Shown piece after piece: positions 16,917-25,355 of a DNA stretch of 32,091 nt; positions within the stretch are counted from its first letter, which is position 1; each line of letters starts with the position of its first letter. Origin of the DNA: Deltaproteobacteria bacterium (GTDB lineage: Bacteria > Desulfobacterota > Syntrophia > Syntrophales > Smithellaceae); contig JAAYDW010000025.1 of NCBI GenBank assembly GCA_012729055.1, positions 1 through 32,091 of the forward strand. Reading direction: 5' to 3'. A program made the translations under genes and the position numbers. The notes under the pieces were generated by a model. That model was given only the letters and a program-made list of their open reading frames with translations, was not told the DNA's origin and searched no databases.

Positions 16917-17378
16917 ATGGTACGCACATCAACGATGGAGGATTTCCCCGACTGGCTGAAACTGGCAGAAGACGTCGAGCCGCTGTTCGGCCCCATGGTC
17001 GGTGACCCGGCCTTTTGCGACGGCTTGAAGCAGATGATCCGCGAAGGAAACGCCTTCTGTTTCACCAAAAGGGATGATGACCGGGGAGAAGAGGAGTTTC
17101 TCGGCGGCATTGTGATTTCCAGGCAAGAAAACGAGATTGCCTGGTTCGCCGTGGCTGCGAGCAGCCGGGGACGAAAGGCAGGCGCCGCTCTCCTGGCCGA
17201 AGCCCTGAAGCACCTCGATCCTGCGCGGCCGGTCACGGTAACAACGTTCGACAAGACCACAGAAGCGGGCCGGCCGGCGCGAAGACTCTATGAGTCTTTC
17301 GGATTTCGTGATTTTCTGGAAGCCGGCGCGAATCCCGCCGGCTTTCCCATCGTTACCATGATGAGAAAGGAAAGCTGA
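16917..17378 (+). CDS. GNAT-family N-acetyltransferase
   Basis: A 153-residue single GNAT domain. The central strand is EIAWFAVAASSRGRKAGAALL, where SRGRKAG is the acetyl-CoA pyrophosphate-binding loop (R/QxxGxG/A), and RRLYESFGF is the usual C-terminal motif B. The substrate is unknown; such stand-alone enzymes acetylate small amines, antibiotics or protein N-termini. The start ATG 16917 follows AAAGGAAGAGG. It is flanked upstream by a possible terminator and downstream by the convergent flavoprotein gene, which ends only 14 bases after its stop, so it looks monocistronic. Confidence 0.8.
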   Translation: MVRTSTMEDFPDWLKLAEDVEPLFGPMVGDPAFCDGLKQMIREGNAFCFTKRDDDRGEEEFLGGIVISRQENEIAWFAVAASSRGRKAGAALLAEALKHLDPARPVTVTTFDKTTEAGRPARRLYESFGFRDFLEAGANPAGFPIVTMMRKES

Positions 17379-17392
17379 GGAACGCGCAAAGA

Positions 17393-19318
17393 CTACGCTT
17401 GCGCGCCGGCTAAAAATCCCTCCCGAATGGCTTCGAGGGCGTTTCTCGATTTCAGCGCATCGCCGACAATCTTAAGGGGTGCCATTCCTTCCAGTTCTTT
17501 GGCCAATGCATTCTCCGGCTCCATGCCCAGAGCCAAAACGACGGTATCCGCGGCGATGTCGAACAATTCTGCGTTTTGTTCGATGCGGACGCCTGTGTCG
17601 GTGATGCCGGTTATTTTCGCCTCGGTCAGAACCCGGATGCGCTGGTCGTCGATCATCTTCAAAAGAAAAAAGCGGCGGGTGGATTCTTCATCCGCGGCGA
17701 TCGTCGGCAGCATCTCCAGAATCGTGACCTGTCGGCTAAGCGAGGCAAGATACGTCGCCGTCTCGCAGCCGATCATTCCTCCTCCGGCGATAACCACTTT
17801 TCGTTTGACGGACACCCGGCCTGTCAGAACCTCTTCGGCCGACACCACGGTGGGGCCGTCGATGCCCGGAATCGGGGGGCTCGCGCAGCAGGCGCCTGTG
17901 GCGATGATGACCAGAGACGGATTTTCGCTGCGGCAAATCTCCTTCGTGTAGGGTGTTTTTAATTTGACGGTGACGCCCAGCTTTTCAACCTGCCGCGCGG
18001 CCCACGCGATATAGGAAGAAAGCTCGCCTTTGGCCGGCGGAACGGCCGCCGCGGCAAATTGCCCGCCCAACCGGTCCGCTTTTTCATACAGCGTGACGTC
18101 ATGACCGGCCAGCGCCGCGGTTCGGGCGGCTTCCATTCCCGCCGGGCCTCCTCCCACCACGGTGATCTTCCGTGGGGTCTCCGCTTTTTTGAATTCCTGC
18201 CGGTACTCATAGCCGCACGTGGGATTGACCAGGCAGCGAATGGGCTCGTTCCGGCGCAGAATCTCCCGGCACCCTTGCTGGCAGCCGATGCAGCGGCGGA
18301 TATCCTCGTATCGCCCCTCGGCAAATTTATTGGGCAGGTCGGGATCGGCCAGGGAGGCTCTGCCCATGGCGATCAGATCGGCCTTCCCCGACCGCAGAAT
18401 GCTTTCCGCCAGGAACGGATCGTTGATGCGTCCCACGGTCATGACCGGAAGAGACACCACTTTTTTAACTTCCGCCGCGTAGTCGACAATCCATCCGGGA
18501 GGGATGTTCATGGGAGGAACAATGGCCCAGGGGCTCTCGTAAGTTCCGGCGGAAACATGCAGCAGATCGACGCCCTGTTTTTCGAGCCGGATGGCGACGG
18601 CTTTCGTTTCTTCGATGGCGCGTCCGCCGGGAACTTTTTCATCGCCCGAGATCCGGAAACCGATCAGAAAATCGGGGCCGCATTTTTTCCGGATGTCCGC
18701 GATGATTTCCAGAGGAAAGCGCAGGCGGTTTTCCAGGGGACCGCCGTAGGCGTCGCTGCGTTTGTTGGAGTAGGAGGACATGAACTGGGCAATCAGATAA
18801 CCGTGCGCGCCGTGGACTTCCACGCCGTCAAAGCCGGCCTGGCTGGCGCGCAGGGCCGTATCGCCGAACTGCGAAACGATCTTTTCGATTTCCGCGACGG
18901 ACAATTCCCGGGGAATTTCCCCCATGGCGGGACAGGGCAGGGGGGAAGCGGAAACGGGCTTAGCGCCGATGAGGCCGGCGCTCGTTTGCCTGCCGGCATG
19001 GTAGATTTGCGCGATGATCGCGGCGCCTGCGCGCCGGACCCGTTCGGTGAGGCGGGCATGCGACGCGATCTGTTCGTCTTTCCACAAGCCGGGCGTCCAG
19101 AAGCCCCTGCCCAGGGGATCGACCGCGTAGTCTTCGACAATGATCATTCCCCACCCGCCTTTGGCTTTGGTTTCATGATAGGCGATAAAGCGTTCGGTGG
19201 CCATTCCGTCCGTATCGCAATACACCGTGACCATCGGGGACACGACCAGCCGATTTTTGATTTTAACGCCGCCGATGGACAGAGGTGATAAAAGGGGACT
19301 GGGATTTGTTGTCGTCAT
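17393..19318 (-). CDS. Old-yellow-enzyme family NADH:flavin oxidoreductase / 2,4-dienoyl-CoA-reductase-like
   Basis: A 641-residue multi-domain flavoprotein. Residues 1-335 form an FMN-binding TIM barrel (GARPVSASPLPCP-like region, HGAHGYLIAQFMSSYSNKRSD, DAYGGPLENR). A 4Fe-4S cluster site lies around 341-365 (CIGCQQGC then a later Cys in NPTCGYE). From about 380 there is an FAD-binding region with GGGPAGMEAA, and near 505 an NAD(P)-binding GGGMIGCETA. This is the FadH/BaiH/trimethylamine-dehydrogenase architecture, carrying electrons NAD(P)H-FAD-FeS-FMN to an enoyl or dienoyl substrate. ATG 19318 has an excellent AAGGAGG ribosome site. It lies 244 bases downstream of gcdA on the same strand with a hairpin between, so it may be a separate or attenuated transcript. 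The substrate is probably an unsaturated CoA ester, by context. Confidence 0.88.
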   Translation of the reverse strand: MTTTNPSPLLSPLSIGGVKIKNRLVVSPMVTVYCDTDGMATERFIAYHETKAKGGWGMIIVEDYAVDPLGRGFWTPGLWKDEQIASHARLTERVRRAGAAIIAQIYHAGRQTSAGLIGAKPVSASPLPCPAMGEIPRELSVAEIEKIVSQFGDTALRASQAGFDGVEVHGAHGYLIAQFMSSYSNKRSDAYGGPLENRLRFPLEIIADIRKKCGPDFLIGFRISGDEKVPGGRAIEETKAVAIRLEKQGVDLLHVSAGTYESPWAIVPPMNIPPGWIVDYAAEVKKVVSLPVMTVGRINDPFLAESILRSGKADLIAMGRASLADPDLPNKFAEGRYEDIRRCIGCQQGCREILRRNEPIRCLVNPTCGYEYRQEFKKAETPRKITVVGGGPAGMEAARTAALAGHDVTLYEKADRLGGQFAAAAVPPAKGELSSYIAWAARQVEKLGVTVKLKTPYTKEICRSENPSLVIIATGACCASPPIPGIDGPTVVSAEEVLTGRVSVKRKVVIAGGGMIGCETATYLASLSRQVTILEMLPTIAADEESTRRFFLLKMIDDQRIRVLTEAKITGITDTGVRIEQNAELFDIAADTVVLALGMEPENALAKELEGMAPLKIVGDALKSRNALEAIREGFLAGAQA

Positions 19319-19494
19319 GGCTCGGACCTCCTTGTTTTGCAGGGTGTTGTTTGCAGCTTTTTAACGATTCCAAACGGTCAACCGCATCCATGGGGAAGTC
19401 TTTCTGTCGCGAGGTCCGAATATTTGCCGAGGGGAATTACAGAAAAATTCGCTCCGGGAGACGGGAATGAATACAACTTCTGTTTCTATCATCG

Positions 19495-19521
19495 GCGGCG
19501 GGCGGATGCCCCGCCCGCCGC
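19495..19521. terminator. 11-bp perfect GC hairpin between gcdA and the flavoprotein gene
   Basis: Arms GCGGCGGGCGG (19495-19505) and its complement (19511-19521) flank loop ATGCC. It lies about 40 bases beyond the gcdA stop in the direction of transcription. The T-rich stretch is on the plus-strand side (TTTATT), so for minus-strand RNA this is a structured spacer or partial terminator. The remainder of the 244-base gap (19319-19562) holds no gene; heptamers CTACGAG/CTGCGAG/CTACTCC (19549-19569) run into the gcdA stop codon. Confidence 0.5.
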
Positions 19522-19562
19522 TTTATTAAAATGGAAACTCACTTTTCTCTACGAGCTGCGAG

Positions 19563-21326
19563 CTACTCCGGCCTGTCTTGCCCCTTCACGATTTGCGAAC
19601 GGATGATCCGCGGAAGAATCATCTGGTGCTGCGGACAGATGGCCCGGGGATTCTGATAGCAGCAGTTGGCAAAGCCCACCAGATAGCTGCGCAGCTCGGC
19701 GTAGCGCACGATTTCATCGACAAACCCCTTCTTCGCGCAAAAGAGCGGACCGGAAGTATCGTCGTAGTGCTGCACCATCTCGTTCATCCTGGCGATGATC
19801 GGCCCCAGCGGCCGGCCCGCGTCCTTCTCCTTCACCAGCCGCCGGGCGTAGCTTGCCGCCGCCGCCGTCTCCCCGTGCATGACGTTGATCTCCGTCGTGG
19901 CGGTCCCCAGTGAAAACGCATTGTTGTTGTTTGCCGTGGGGCCGCCCAGAACGTAATGCGCCGCCGCCGTTCCCTTGCGCAGCACCACCAGCATCATCGG
20001 CAAATGCGAGTTCTCAATCGAGTAGATGAGCGACTGACCCAAGCCTAAAAGCTCCGCCTTTTCCGCAATGTCCCCCACGTCGATGCCGGAGGTGTCCTGA
20101 AACCAGACCATCGGCACCTTGTCGCGCGAACACAGCGTGACAAACTCGCTCATCTTGATCAGCCCCTGCCGGTAGAGCTTGCCGCCCACGCCCATGTATT
20201 CGTTTGTGTATTCCGGATAATTGGGGAAAGCTCCCTGGCGGTTGCCGACGACCCCCATGAGGTAGCCGTCCACCTTCACCAAGCCGCAGTACATTTCCGG
20301 ACCGAAGCCGGGGCGGAACTCCAGGTGCTCCGAGCCGTCCACGAGTCTCGCCAGGACCTGCTCGAAATCGTAAACCCGCTTTTTGTTGACCGGAATGATC
20401 GAGGCGATCTCTTCAGGCGGATAAGCCGGTTCGGCCGGAGGCGCCACCCGGAAGAAGCGCGGATGGTAGGCGGGCAGATCGTCCATGTAGTCCTTGATGG
20501 CGTCGAGCACCTGCGTTTCCTCGTCGAAGACCGCCCGGAAGAATCCGGTGACGTCGTAGTGGACTTTCACGCTGCCGGGCGGGACGGACTTGAAGTGCCG
20601 CGTGGCGTTGATGAGCTCTTCCGCGCCTTCCTCATCGAAAAACCCCTTGGGAGACATGCCGCTTACGATGCCGCCGCCGCCCACGGCCATGTTGGCCTTC
20701 CTGTGCGCCAGCAGAATCGTCGGGCTGATCGACTGGTAGCCGCCGCCCGCCGGATTCGTGCCGTAAATGCCGGCGATGACCGGAATGCCCATCTGCTCGA
20801 GCTCCGCGTGCCGGAAAAAGCAGGTCCCCTGGCCCCGACGGTTGGCGTACATCTTCTCCTGTTCGGGCAGCTTCACGCCGGAGCAGTTCACCAGCCACAC
20901 CAGCGGCAGGTGCAGAATCCTGGCGATGTCCGTTACGCGCAGGTTGTTCTCCGGCTGGCCCGCGATCCACGCGCCCGCCATCCACTTGTTGTTGAACCCG
21001 ATGAGAACGCACCACTTGCCCCGGATGCGCGCCAGGCCGTCCACCACGCCGGTGCTCCCCGATTCCTCGTTCTCCGGATCGAAGATGCTGTGCAGCGGGC
21101 AGAAGGTCCCCGGATCGACCAGGTACGCGATGCGTTCCCAGACGCTCATCTCGCCCCGGTCGTGCAGCGTCTGCAATGATACGCCCACGTTTTTGATCCG
21201 CTCGACTTCCGCGTCGACGGTCTGCATGATCTCCTCGATCTTCGCGCAGTTCTCCCGCATGCTCTCGGTCTGCCGCGCGGAAAGGGGCTTCCCCAGCGGA
21301 TCCATTTTTGCAAAGTATTGTTTCAT
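19563..21326 (-). CDS. gcdA: Glutaconyl-CoA decarboxylase alpha subunit (biotin-dependent carboxyltransferase)
   Basis: A 587-residue carboxyltransferase, the same length as characterised GcdA proteins. Recalled GcdA blocks are present in order: GKWCVLIGFNNKWMAGAW, LVWLVNCSGVKLPEQEKMY, IAGIYGTNPAGGGYQSISP, GVGGKLYRQGLIKMSEFVTL, LGLGQSLIYSIENSHLP and PRAICPQHQMILPR. GcdA transfers CO2 from glutaconyl-CoA to the biotin of a carrier subunit, giving crotonyl-CoA. The membrane beta, biotin gamma and delta subunits are not in this window, so they must be encoded elsewhere if the sodium pump is complete. It lies 17 bases after the acyl-CoA dehydrogenase gene on the same strand, a pairing that supports a glutaryl-CoA to crotonyl-CoA route. 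A generic propionyl/methylmalonyl carboxyltransferase is less likely given length and blocks. Confidence 0.9.
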   Translation of the reverse strand: MKQYFAKMDPLGKPLSARQTESMRENCAKIEEIMQTVDAEVERIKNVGVSLQTLHDRGEMSVWERIAYLVDPGTFCPLHSIFDPENEESGSTGVVDGLARIRGKWCVLIGFNNKWMAGAWIAGQPENNLRVTDIARILHLPLVWLVNCSGVKLPEQEKMYANRRGQGTCFFRHAELEQMGIPVIAGIYGTNPAGGGYQSISPTILLAHRKANMAVGGGGIVSGMSPKGFFDEEGAEELINATRHFKSVPPGSVKVHYDVTGFFRAVFDEETQVLDAIKDYMDDLPAYHPRFFRVAPPAEPAYPPEEIASIIPVNKKRVYDFEQVLARLVDGSEHLEFRPGFGPEMYCGLVKVDGYLMGVVGNRQGAFPNYPEYTNEYMGVGGKLYRQGLIKMSEFVTLCSRDKVPMVWFQDTSGIDVGDIAEKAELLGLGQSLIYSIENSHLPMMLVVLRKGTAAAHYVLGGPTANNNNAFSLGTATTEINVMHGETAAAASYARRLVKEKDAGRPLGPIIARMNEMVQHYDDTSGPLFCAKKGFVDEIVRYAELRSYLVGFANCCYQNPRAICPQHQMILPRIIRSQIVKGQDRPE

Positions 21327-21343
21327 GGCTTACTCCGTCGAAG

Positions 21344-22501
21344 TTATGCCCGGTTGGGCGCAAATCCCATGGTGGCGTTGGCGACGATCATCGTGTGCAT
21401 GTTGGAGGTGCCTTCCAGCGTCTCGAACTGCTTGGAGTCGCGCAGGAAGCGGCCGCAGGGGTATTCGTCGGAATAGCCGAACGAACCGTAAAGCTTCATG
21501 CACTCATTGGCGTCGTGGACGACGACTTTTGCGCTGTAGAGCTTGGACATGGAGGTCTCCATGACGTTGGGCAGACCCTTGTCCTTGAGCCAGGCCGCGC
21601 GATAGACCAGATAGGCCAGCGTGTCATGGCCGATTTTCATGTCCGCCACCTGCTGCTGGATGAGCTGGTAACGGCCGATTTGTTTGCCGAACTGGCAGCG
21701 TTCCGTGGCGTATTTGGCGGAGGCGTCGAGAATGGCGCCGGAGAGGCCCAAAGCGCCCGCGGAGCAGCCCAGGCGGGTGGAGTTGAGCTGCGTCATGCAG
21801 ATCTGGAAACCGCGGTTGAGTTTGCCCAAAAGCAGATGCTTGGGAACCTTCACGTCCTCAAACGTGATTTCCGCCGTGTCGGAGGCCCACAGGCCGACTT
21901 TGTCGTGAATCGGTTTGCGCGTGATGCCGGGAAGAGAGTAATCCATGATGAAGCAGCTCACGCCGTTTGCGCCCGCGTCCTTGTCCGTTTTGACGTACAG
22001 GAGGCCGTGGTTGCAGACGGTGCCGTTGGTGATCCACATCTTGTTGCCGTTCACCAGATAATAATCGCCCTTGTCCTCGGCGCGGCATTTCATGGAGGCG
22101 ACGTCCGAGCCGATGTCCGGTTCGGTCATGGCGAAGCTGCCGACGTATTCGCCGGAGACGAATTTGGGAATGTAGTGCTCTTTCTGTTCCTCGGTTCCGA
22201 ACTTCTGAATGGTGAGCGCCGGGCCCCAGCACTGCATGTTGAAGGCCATGCGCCAAGCCGTGTGCACTTTGGCCACCTGTTCGATGGCGAGCGCGCCTTC
22301 CAGAAAGCCCATGCCGTTGCCGCCGAATTTTTCGTCGATGCAGAAGCCGAAAAATCCCAGTTCGGCCATCTTGTCAAAGATTTCCTTGCGCCAGAAATGA
22401 TTTTTCTCGTCTTCCTCGACGTGCGGCGCGATTTCCTTTTCGGCGAAGTTCCTCGCCGTATCCGAAATCATTTTTTGTTCTTCCGTCAATGCAAAATCCA
22501 T
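21344..22501 (-). CDS. Acyl-CoA dehydrogenase, probable non-decarboxylating glutaryl-CoA dehydrogenase
   Basis: A 385-residue FAD-dependent acyl-CoA dehydrogenase, starting MDFALTEEQK at 22501 behind GGAGGAGAAAAT; codons further upstream are leader. FAD/substrate block FAMTEPDIGSDVASM and catalytic base E363 in LEGTSNMH are present. Alignment by eye to human glutaryl-CoA dehydrogenase retains the gamma-carboxylate-binding Arg (R84, Arg94 in human). The Glu87 place is Ala77, and the Tyr before the catalytic base is Leu362. Loss of that Glu/Tyr pair is the reported mark of enzymes that stop at glutaconyl-CoA (Desulfococcus, Syntrophus type). The next gene, gcdA, then performs the decarboxylation. 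Substrate assignment is inference; another dicarboxylyl-CoA is the main alternative. Confidence 0.85.
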   Translation of the reverse strand: MDFALTEEQKMISDTARNFAEKEIAPHVEEDEKNHFWRKEIFDKMAELGFFGFCIDEKFGGNGMGFLEGALAIEQVAKVHTAWRMAFNMQCWGPALTIQKFGTEEQKEHYIPKFVSGEYVGSFAMTEPDIGSDVASMKCRAEDKGDYYLVNGNKMWITNGTVCNHGLLYVKTDKDAGANGVSCFIMDYSLPGITRKPIHDKVGLWASDTAEITFEDVKVPKHLLLGKLNRGFQICMTQLNSTRLGCSAGALGLSGAILDASAKYATERCQFGKQIGRYQLIQQQVADMKIGHDTLAYLVYRAAWLKDKGLPNVMETSMSKLYSAKVVVHDANECMKLYGSFGYSDEYPCGRFLRDSKQFETLEGTSNMHTMIVANATMGFAPNRA

Positions 22502-22556
22502 ATTTTCTCCTCCAGGCTTTCTTAATGGTTGGTTACGTTCGATCCTCGTCAAATCA

Positions 22557-22595
22557 GGAACGGTCGCGACAGCCTCGCGGTCGCAGGACCGTTCC
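22557..22595. repeat. Long bulged hairpin between thiolase and acyl-CoA dehydrogenase genes
   Basis: GGAACGGTC-GCGAC (22557-22570) pairs with GTCGC-AG-GACCGTTCC (22580-22595), giving 14 bp with a two-base bulge. It occupies the 102-base gap between the two minus-strand genes. It resembles a REP-type extragenic palindrome and could stabilise or process the polycistronic RNA. Confidence 0.6.
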
Positions 22596-22603
22596 CTGCT
22601 GTT

Positions 22604-23869
22604 TTATTTTCTTTCGATCACCATGCAGATGCCCTGGCCGCCGCCGCCGCAAATCGTTTCCAGGGCGAAGCGGGCGTCGCGCCGCGCCATTTCGCCAAGC
22701 AGCGTGGTGAGCCGCATCGTGCCGGTTGCCCCGATGGGGTGCCCCAGCGAAATGCCCGACCCGTTGACGTTGACCTTCGCGTCCATCTGTTCGTCGGAAA
22801 GTCCCGCCAGGCGAGAGTCCGCGAGGCACTGCACGGCAAAGGCTTCCTGCACTTCAATCAAATCCATGTCGGCAATGGTTTTGCCGGTCTTCGCGAGCGC
22901 CTTGGCGACGGCCGCCGGAACGGCCGGGTACGTGAGCGTCGGATCGGTGGCCGCGACCGCGCAGGAGCGGTAGTAGGCGATCGGTTTAATGCCCAGTTCC
23001 TTCGCCTTCTTTTCGGACGCGAGGATCACCGCGGCCGACCCGTCGTTTTCCGAAGAGGAGTTGCCGGCCGTGCAAACGCCGTCCTTGTAAACGGTTTTGA
23101 GTTTGGCCAGTTTCTCCAGCGTGGTTTCGCGGCGGGGGCCTTCATCCGTTTTAAAGAAAAGATCCTGGCCGCTTTTATCCTTGCCTGCCGGCACCGGCGC
23201 AATTTCATCGACGAATTTTCCCGCGTCCTGCGCCGCGATGGCTCGCTCGTGGGACCTGAGCGCCCAGCGGTCCGCTTCTTCGCGGGTGATGCCTTCTTTT
23301 TTGGCCGCGGCTTCGGCCCAGGTCATCATGGAACTCAGTTCCCCGTAGCGCCAGATGGGCTGGCTCATGACTCGGCCCCGCTGAATCCGGTCGTAAAAGG
23401 GGATGCCCCACATGGCGAGCGCCCCGTGGCCGCGCGGCATGAAGCCGTATTTTTCATGGCTCTTGCCGCCCAGTCCCCACTTGATGTCTCCGGGGATGTA
23501 GAGTTCGCCCTGGCTCATCGACTCCATGCCGCCCGCGATGACAATGTCGGCGTTGCCGGTTTGAATCTGCAAAGCGCCGTAATACACGCTTTCCAGGCCG
23601 GAGCAGCAGCGCCGGTCGATCATGCCGCCGGGAATGGTATCCGGCCAGTCGGCATCGAGGACGGCCATGCGCGCGCCGTTGGCGCACTCGCCGTTCTGAT
23701 AGGCCGAGGCCATGATGACGTCATCCACCTGGGACGGATCGATCCCCGCTTTTTTAACCGCCGCCTGCAGAACAACGCTGGCCAGGCGATAAACCGGCAC
23801 GTTCTTCAGCGCTCCGCCGTACGCGCCGATCGGCGTCCGCGCGCAACTGATAAAAACGACATTTTCCAT
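22604..23869 (-). CDS. Thiolase (acetyl-CoA acetyltransferase family)
   Basis: A 421-residue thiolase. The nucleophile C88 lies in RRCCSGLE, H377 in GHPIGATG and the acid-base C407 in CGGGGQG; VAGGMESMS and ENDGSAAVI segments are also present. In most thiolases the DLxExNEAFA motif supplies an Asn to the oxyanion site; here it reads DLIEVQEAFA with Gln341. It would cleave acetoacetyl-CoA or another 3-ketoacyl-CoA to acetyl-CoA at the end of the pathway served by the next two genes. It is first in the minus-strand block, 102 bases before the dehydrogenase, with a GGGGTGC ribosome site and a sigma-54-type promoter about 205 bases upstream. Confidence 0.92.
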   Translation of the reverse strand: MENVVFISCARTPIGAYGGALKNVPVYRLASVVLQAAVKKAGIDPSQVDDVIMASAYQNGECANGARMAVLDADWPDTIPGGMIDRRCCSGLESVYYGALQIQTGNADIVIAGGMESMSQGELYIPGDIKWGLGGKSHEKYGFMPRGHGALAMWGIPFYDRIQRGRVMSQPIWRYGELSSMMTWAEAAAKKEGITREEADRWALRSHERAIAAQDAGKFVDEIAPVPAGKDKSGQDLFFKTDEGPRRETTLEKLAKLKTVYKDGVCTAGNSSSENDGSAAVILASEKKAKELGIKPIAYYRSCAVAATDPTLTYPAVPAAVAKALAKTGKTIADMDLIEVQEAFAVQCLADSRLAGLSDEQMDAKVNVNGSGISLGHPIGATGTMRLTTLLGEMARRDARFALETICGGGGQGICMVIERK

Positions 23870-24075
23870 ATCTGCACCCCTTTTGAAAGTTTTTAACGGT
23901 TTGTCCGAATGCTTTCGCGCCAGACCGCCCGCCGGCGATTGGCGTTGGGAGGAGGAGGCGGAAAAGGCCGTTCCGATGCGGCAATTCCAGGCGGCAAAAA
24001 CACGCTTTGTTTATACCTCATCCCCGAGAATTTCGACTACTGTTTTTTGTGGATCTTCCCGCCTCTATTCTGCAA

Positions 24076-24092
24076 AGCAAATAACGTACCAG
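24076..24092 (-). promoter_or_regulatory. Sigma-54 (-24/-12) promoter facing the thiolase-acd-gcdA block
   Basis: Read on the minus strand the site is CTGGTACGTTATTTGCT. It has the invariant GG and GC separated by exactly ten bases and differs from consensus YTGGCACGRNNNTTGCW only at the C of GGCAC and at the R position. Transcription would start near 24065, giving about 195 bases of leader before the thiolase ATG. It sits beside the divergent sigma-54 activator gene. Confidence 0.65.
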
Positions 24093-24124
24093 TGAGGTGA
24101 TCCGGTTTCAGGGCTTCCGGCCGC

Positions 24125-24194
24125 GCCCGGCAGGCTTTTTTCCGGGCGTTTGAAGGCGCAAAACGCAAAAAGAGCGGCGTTTGCCTTGCCGGGC
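24125..24194. repeat. Imperfect inverted repeat in the divergent intergenic region
   Basis: GCCCGGCAGGC (24125-24135) is complementary to GCCTTGCCGGGC (24183-24194) except for one extra T. The intervening sequence also has GCGTTT/AAAACGC self-complementarity. It lies between the sigma-54 promoter (24076-24092) and the activator gene's own promoter. It could insulate the divergent transcripts or be a regulatory structure. Confidence 0.45.
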
Positions 24195-24215
24195 GGTTTT
24201 TCCGGGAGAACACGG

Positions 24216-24244
24216 TTGACAGGATTGTATTAATTCTATACATA
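24216..24244 (+). promoter_or_regulatory. Sigma-70-like promoter of the sigma-54 activator gene, with inverted repeats
   Basis: TTGACA (24216-24221) is followed at 15-17 bases by TATACATA (24237-24244). TGTAT-N7-ATACA (24226-24242) lies within the promoter, and TATACAT (24237-24243) is repeated inverted as ATGTATA (24256-24262). These could be operators, perhaps autoregulatory. Confidence 0.5.
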
Positions 24245-24297
24245 GGGAACGATAAATGTATATAAGATAAACATTGGAGGAGCGGGGGAGACGGAAG

Positions 24298-25341
24298 ATG
24301 ACGGGACGTCGGGAGCAGGAGAGAAACGCACGGCCGGGAAAGACGGCGGCAAAGACGGCAGAAGGCAACGGCGGCGAGCGTCTCGGAGCGGCGTTTGACG
24401 AGCTGATCGGGGCGAACCCGTCGTTTCGACAGGCGCTGGTGACGGCGCAGCGGGCGGCGCGCTCGGACATAGCGGTGCTGATCATCGGGGAGAGCGGGAC
24501 GGGGAAGGAAATTCTGGCGCGGGCGATCCACCAGACGAGCGGGCGGAAAAACAAGCCGCTGGTGGACGTGAACTGCGCGGCGATTCCGGACAGCCTGATT
24601 GAGAGCGAGCTTTTCGGCTATGAGAAGGGAGCGTTCACGGGCGCGCGGACGGAGGGGAGCAAGGGCTACTTCGACGAGGCGCACGAAGGAACGATCCTGC
24701 TCGACGAAATCGGCGATTCCTCTTTATCCGTTCAGTCGAAGCTCCTGCGCGTGCTGGAGTCCGGATCGTTCAAGCGGGTCGGGGGGACGAAGAACATCCG
24801 GGTGGACGTGCGGATCATCTCATCGACGAACCAGGATCTCGCGGAGCTGATCGAGCAGAAGAAGTTTCGCGAGGATTTGTTTTTCAGGCTCAACGCGTTT
24901 ACGATTCATCTGCCGCCGCTTCGGGAGCGGCCGGAAGACATCGCGCTTCTGGTGGATCATTTTTTAAAGCGCCATGAGACGGCGCAAAAGCAGAAGTGGC
25001 GCATTTCGGCGGACGCGCTCGGCGTACTGCGGTCGTACCACTGGCCGGGAAACGTCCGGGAGCTCAAGGGCGTGATGAGCTACGCGGTAAACATGACACA
25101 GTCGCCGGTGATCGACACGGGATCGCTGCCGAACTTTATTTTTTCAGCAACGGACCGGCGCCCGGGACCGCCGGCCGCGTCGCGGACGTCGTACAACCTG
25201 GCGGAGGCCGTGCGGGATGTGGAGCGGCGGCTGATCGGAGAGGTTCTGGCGGCGGCGGCGAATAAGACGGAAGCCATCCGGCTTTTGGGGATCAGCCGGC
25301 GGACGTTTTACCTGAAGCTGAAGGAGTACGATTTGGGGTGA
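24298..25341 (+). CDS. Sigma-54-dependent transcriptional activator without N-terminal sensor domain
   Basis: A 347-residue bacterial enhancer-binding protein. The first 35 residues are a basic, disordered-looking stub in place of the usual receiver, PAS or GAF domain. The AAA+ domain follows: Walker A GESGTGK (64-70), intact sigma-54-contact loop GAFTGA (111-116), Walker B GTILLDEIGD (131-140), and the arginine finger region FREDLFFRL. A Fis-type helix-turn-helix closes the protein (about 321-347, NKTEAIRLLGISRRTFYLKL). ATG 24298 has GGGGGAG seven bases upstream. It is divergent from the thiolase block, which has a sigma-54 promoter, and a second such promoter lies 15 bases after its stop. 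Control by a partner protein or by expression level is implied because it has no visible signal input. Confidence 0.93.
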   Translation: MTGRREQERNARPGKTAAKTAEGNGGERLGAAFDELIGANPSFRQALVTAQRAARSDIAVLIIGESGTGKEILARAIHQTSGRKNKPLVDVNCAAIPDSLIESELFGYEKGAFTGARTEGSKGYFDEAHEGTILLDEIGDSSLSVQSKLLRVLESGSFKRVGGTKNIRVDVRIISSTNQDLAELIEQKKFREDLFFRLNAFTIHLPPLRERPEDIALLVDHFLKRHETAQKQKWRISADALGVLRSYHWPGNVRELKGVMSYAVNMTQSPVIDTGSLPNFIFSATDRRPGPPAASRTSYNLAEAVRDVERRLIGEVLAAAANKTEAIRLLGISRRTFYLKLKEYDLG

Positions 25342-25355
25342 AGGGTCGGGGCGTT

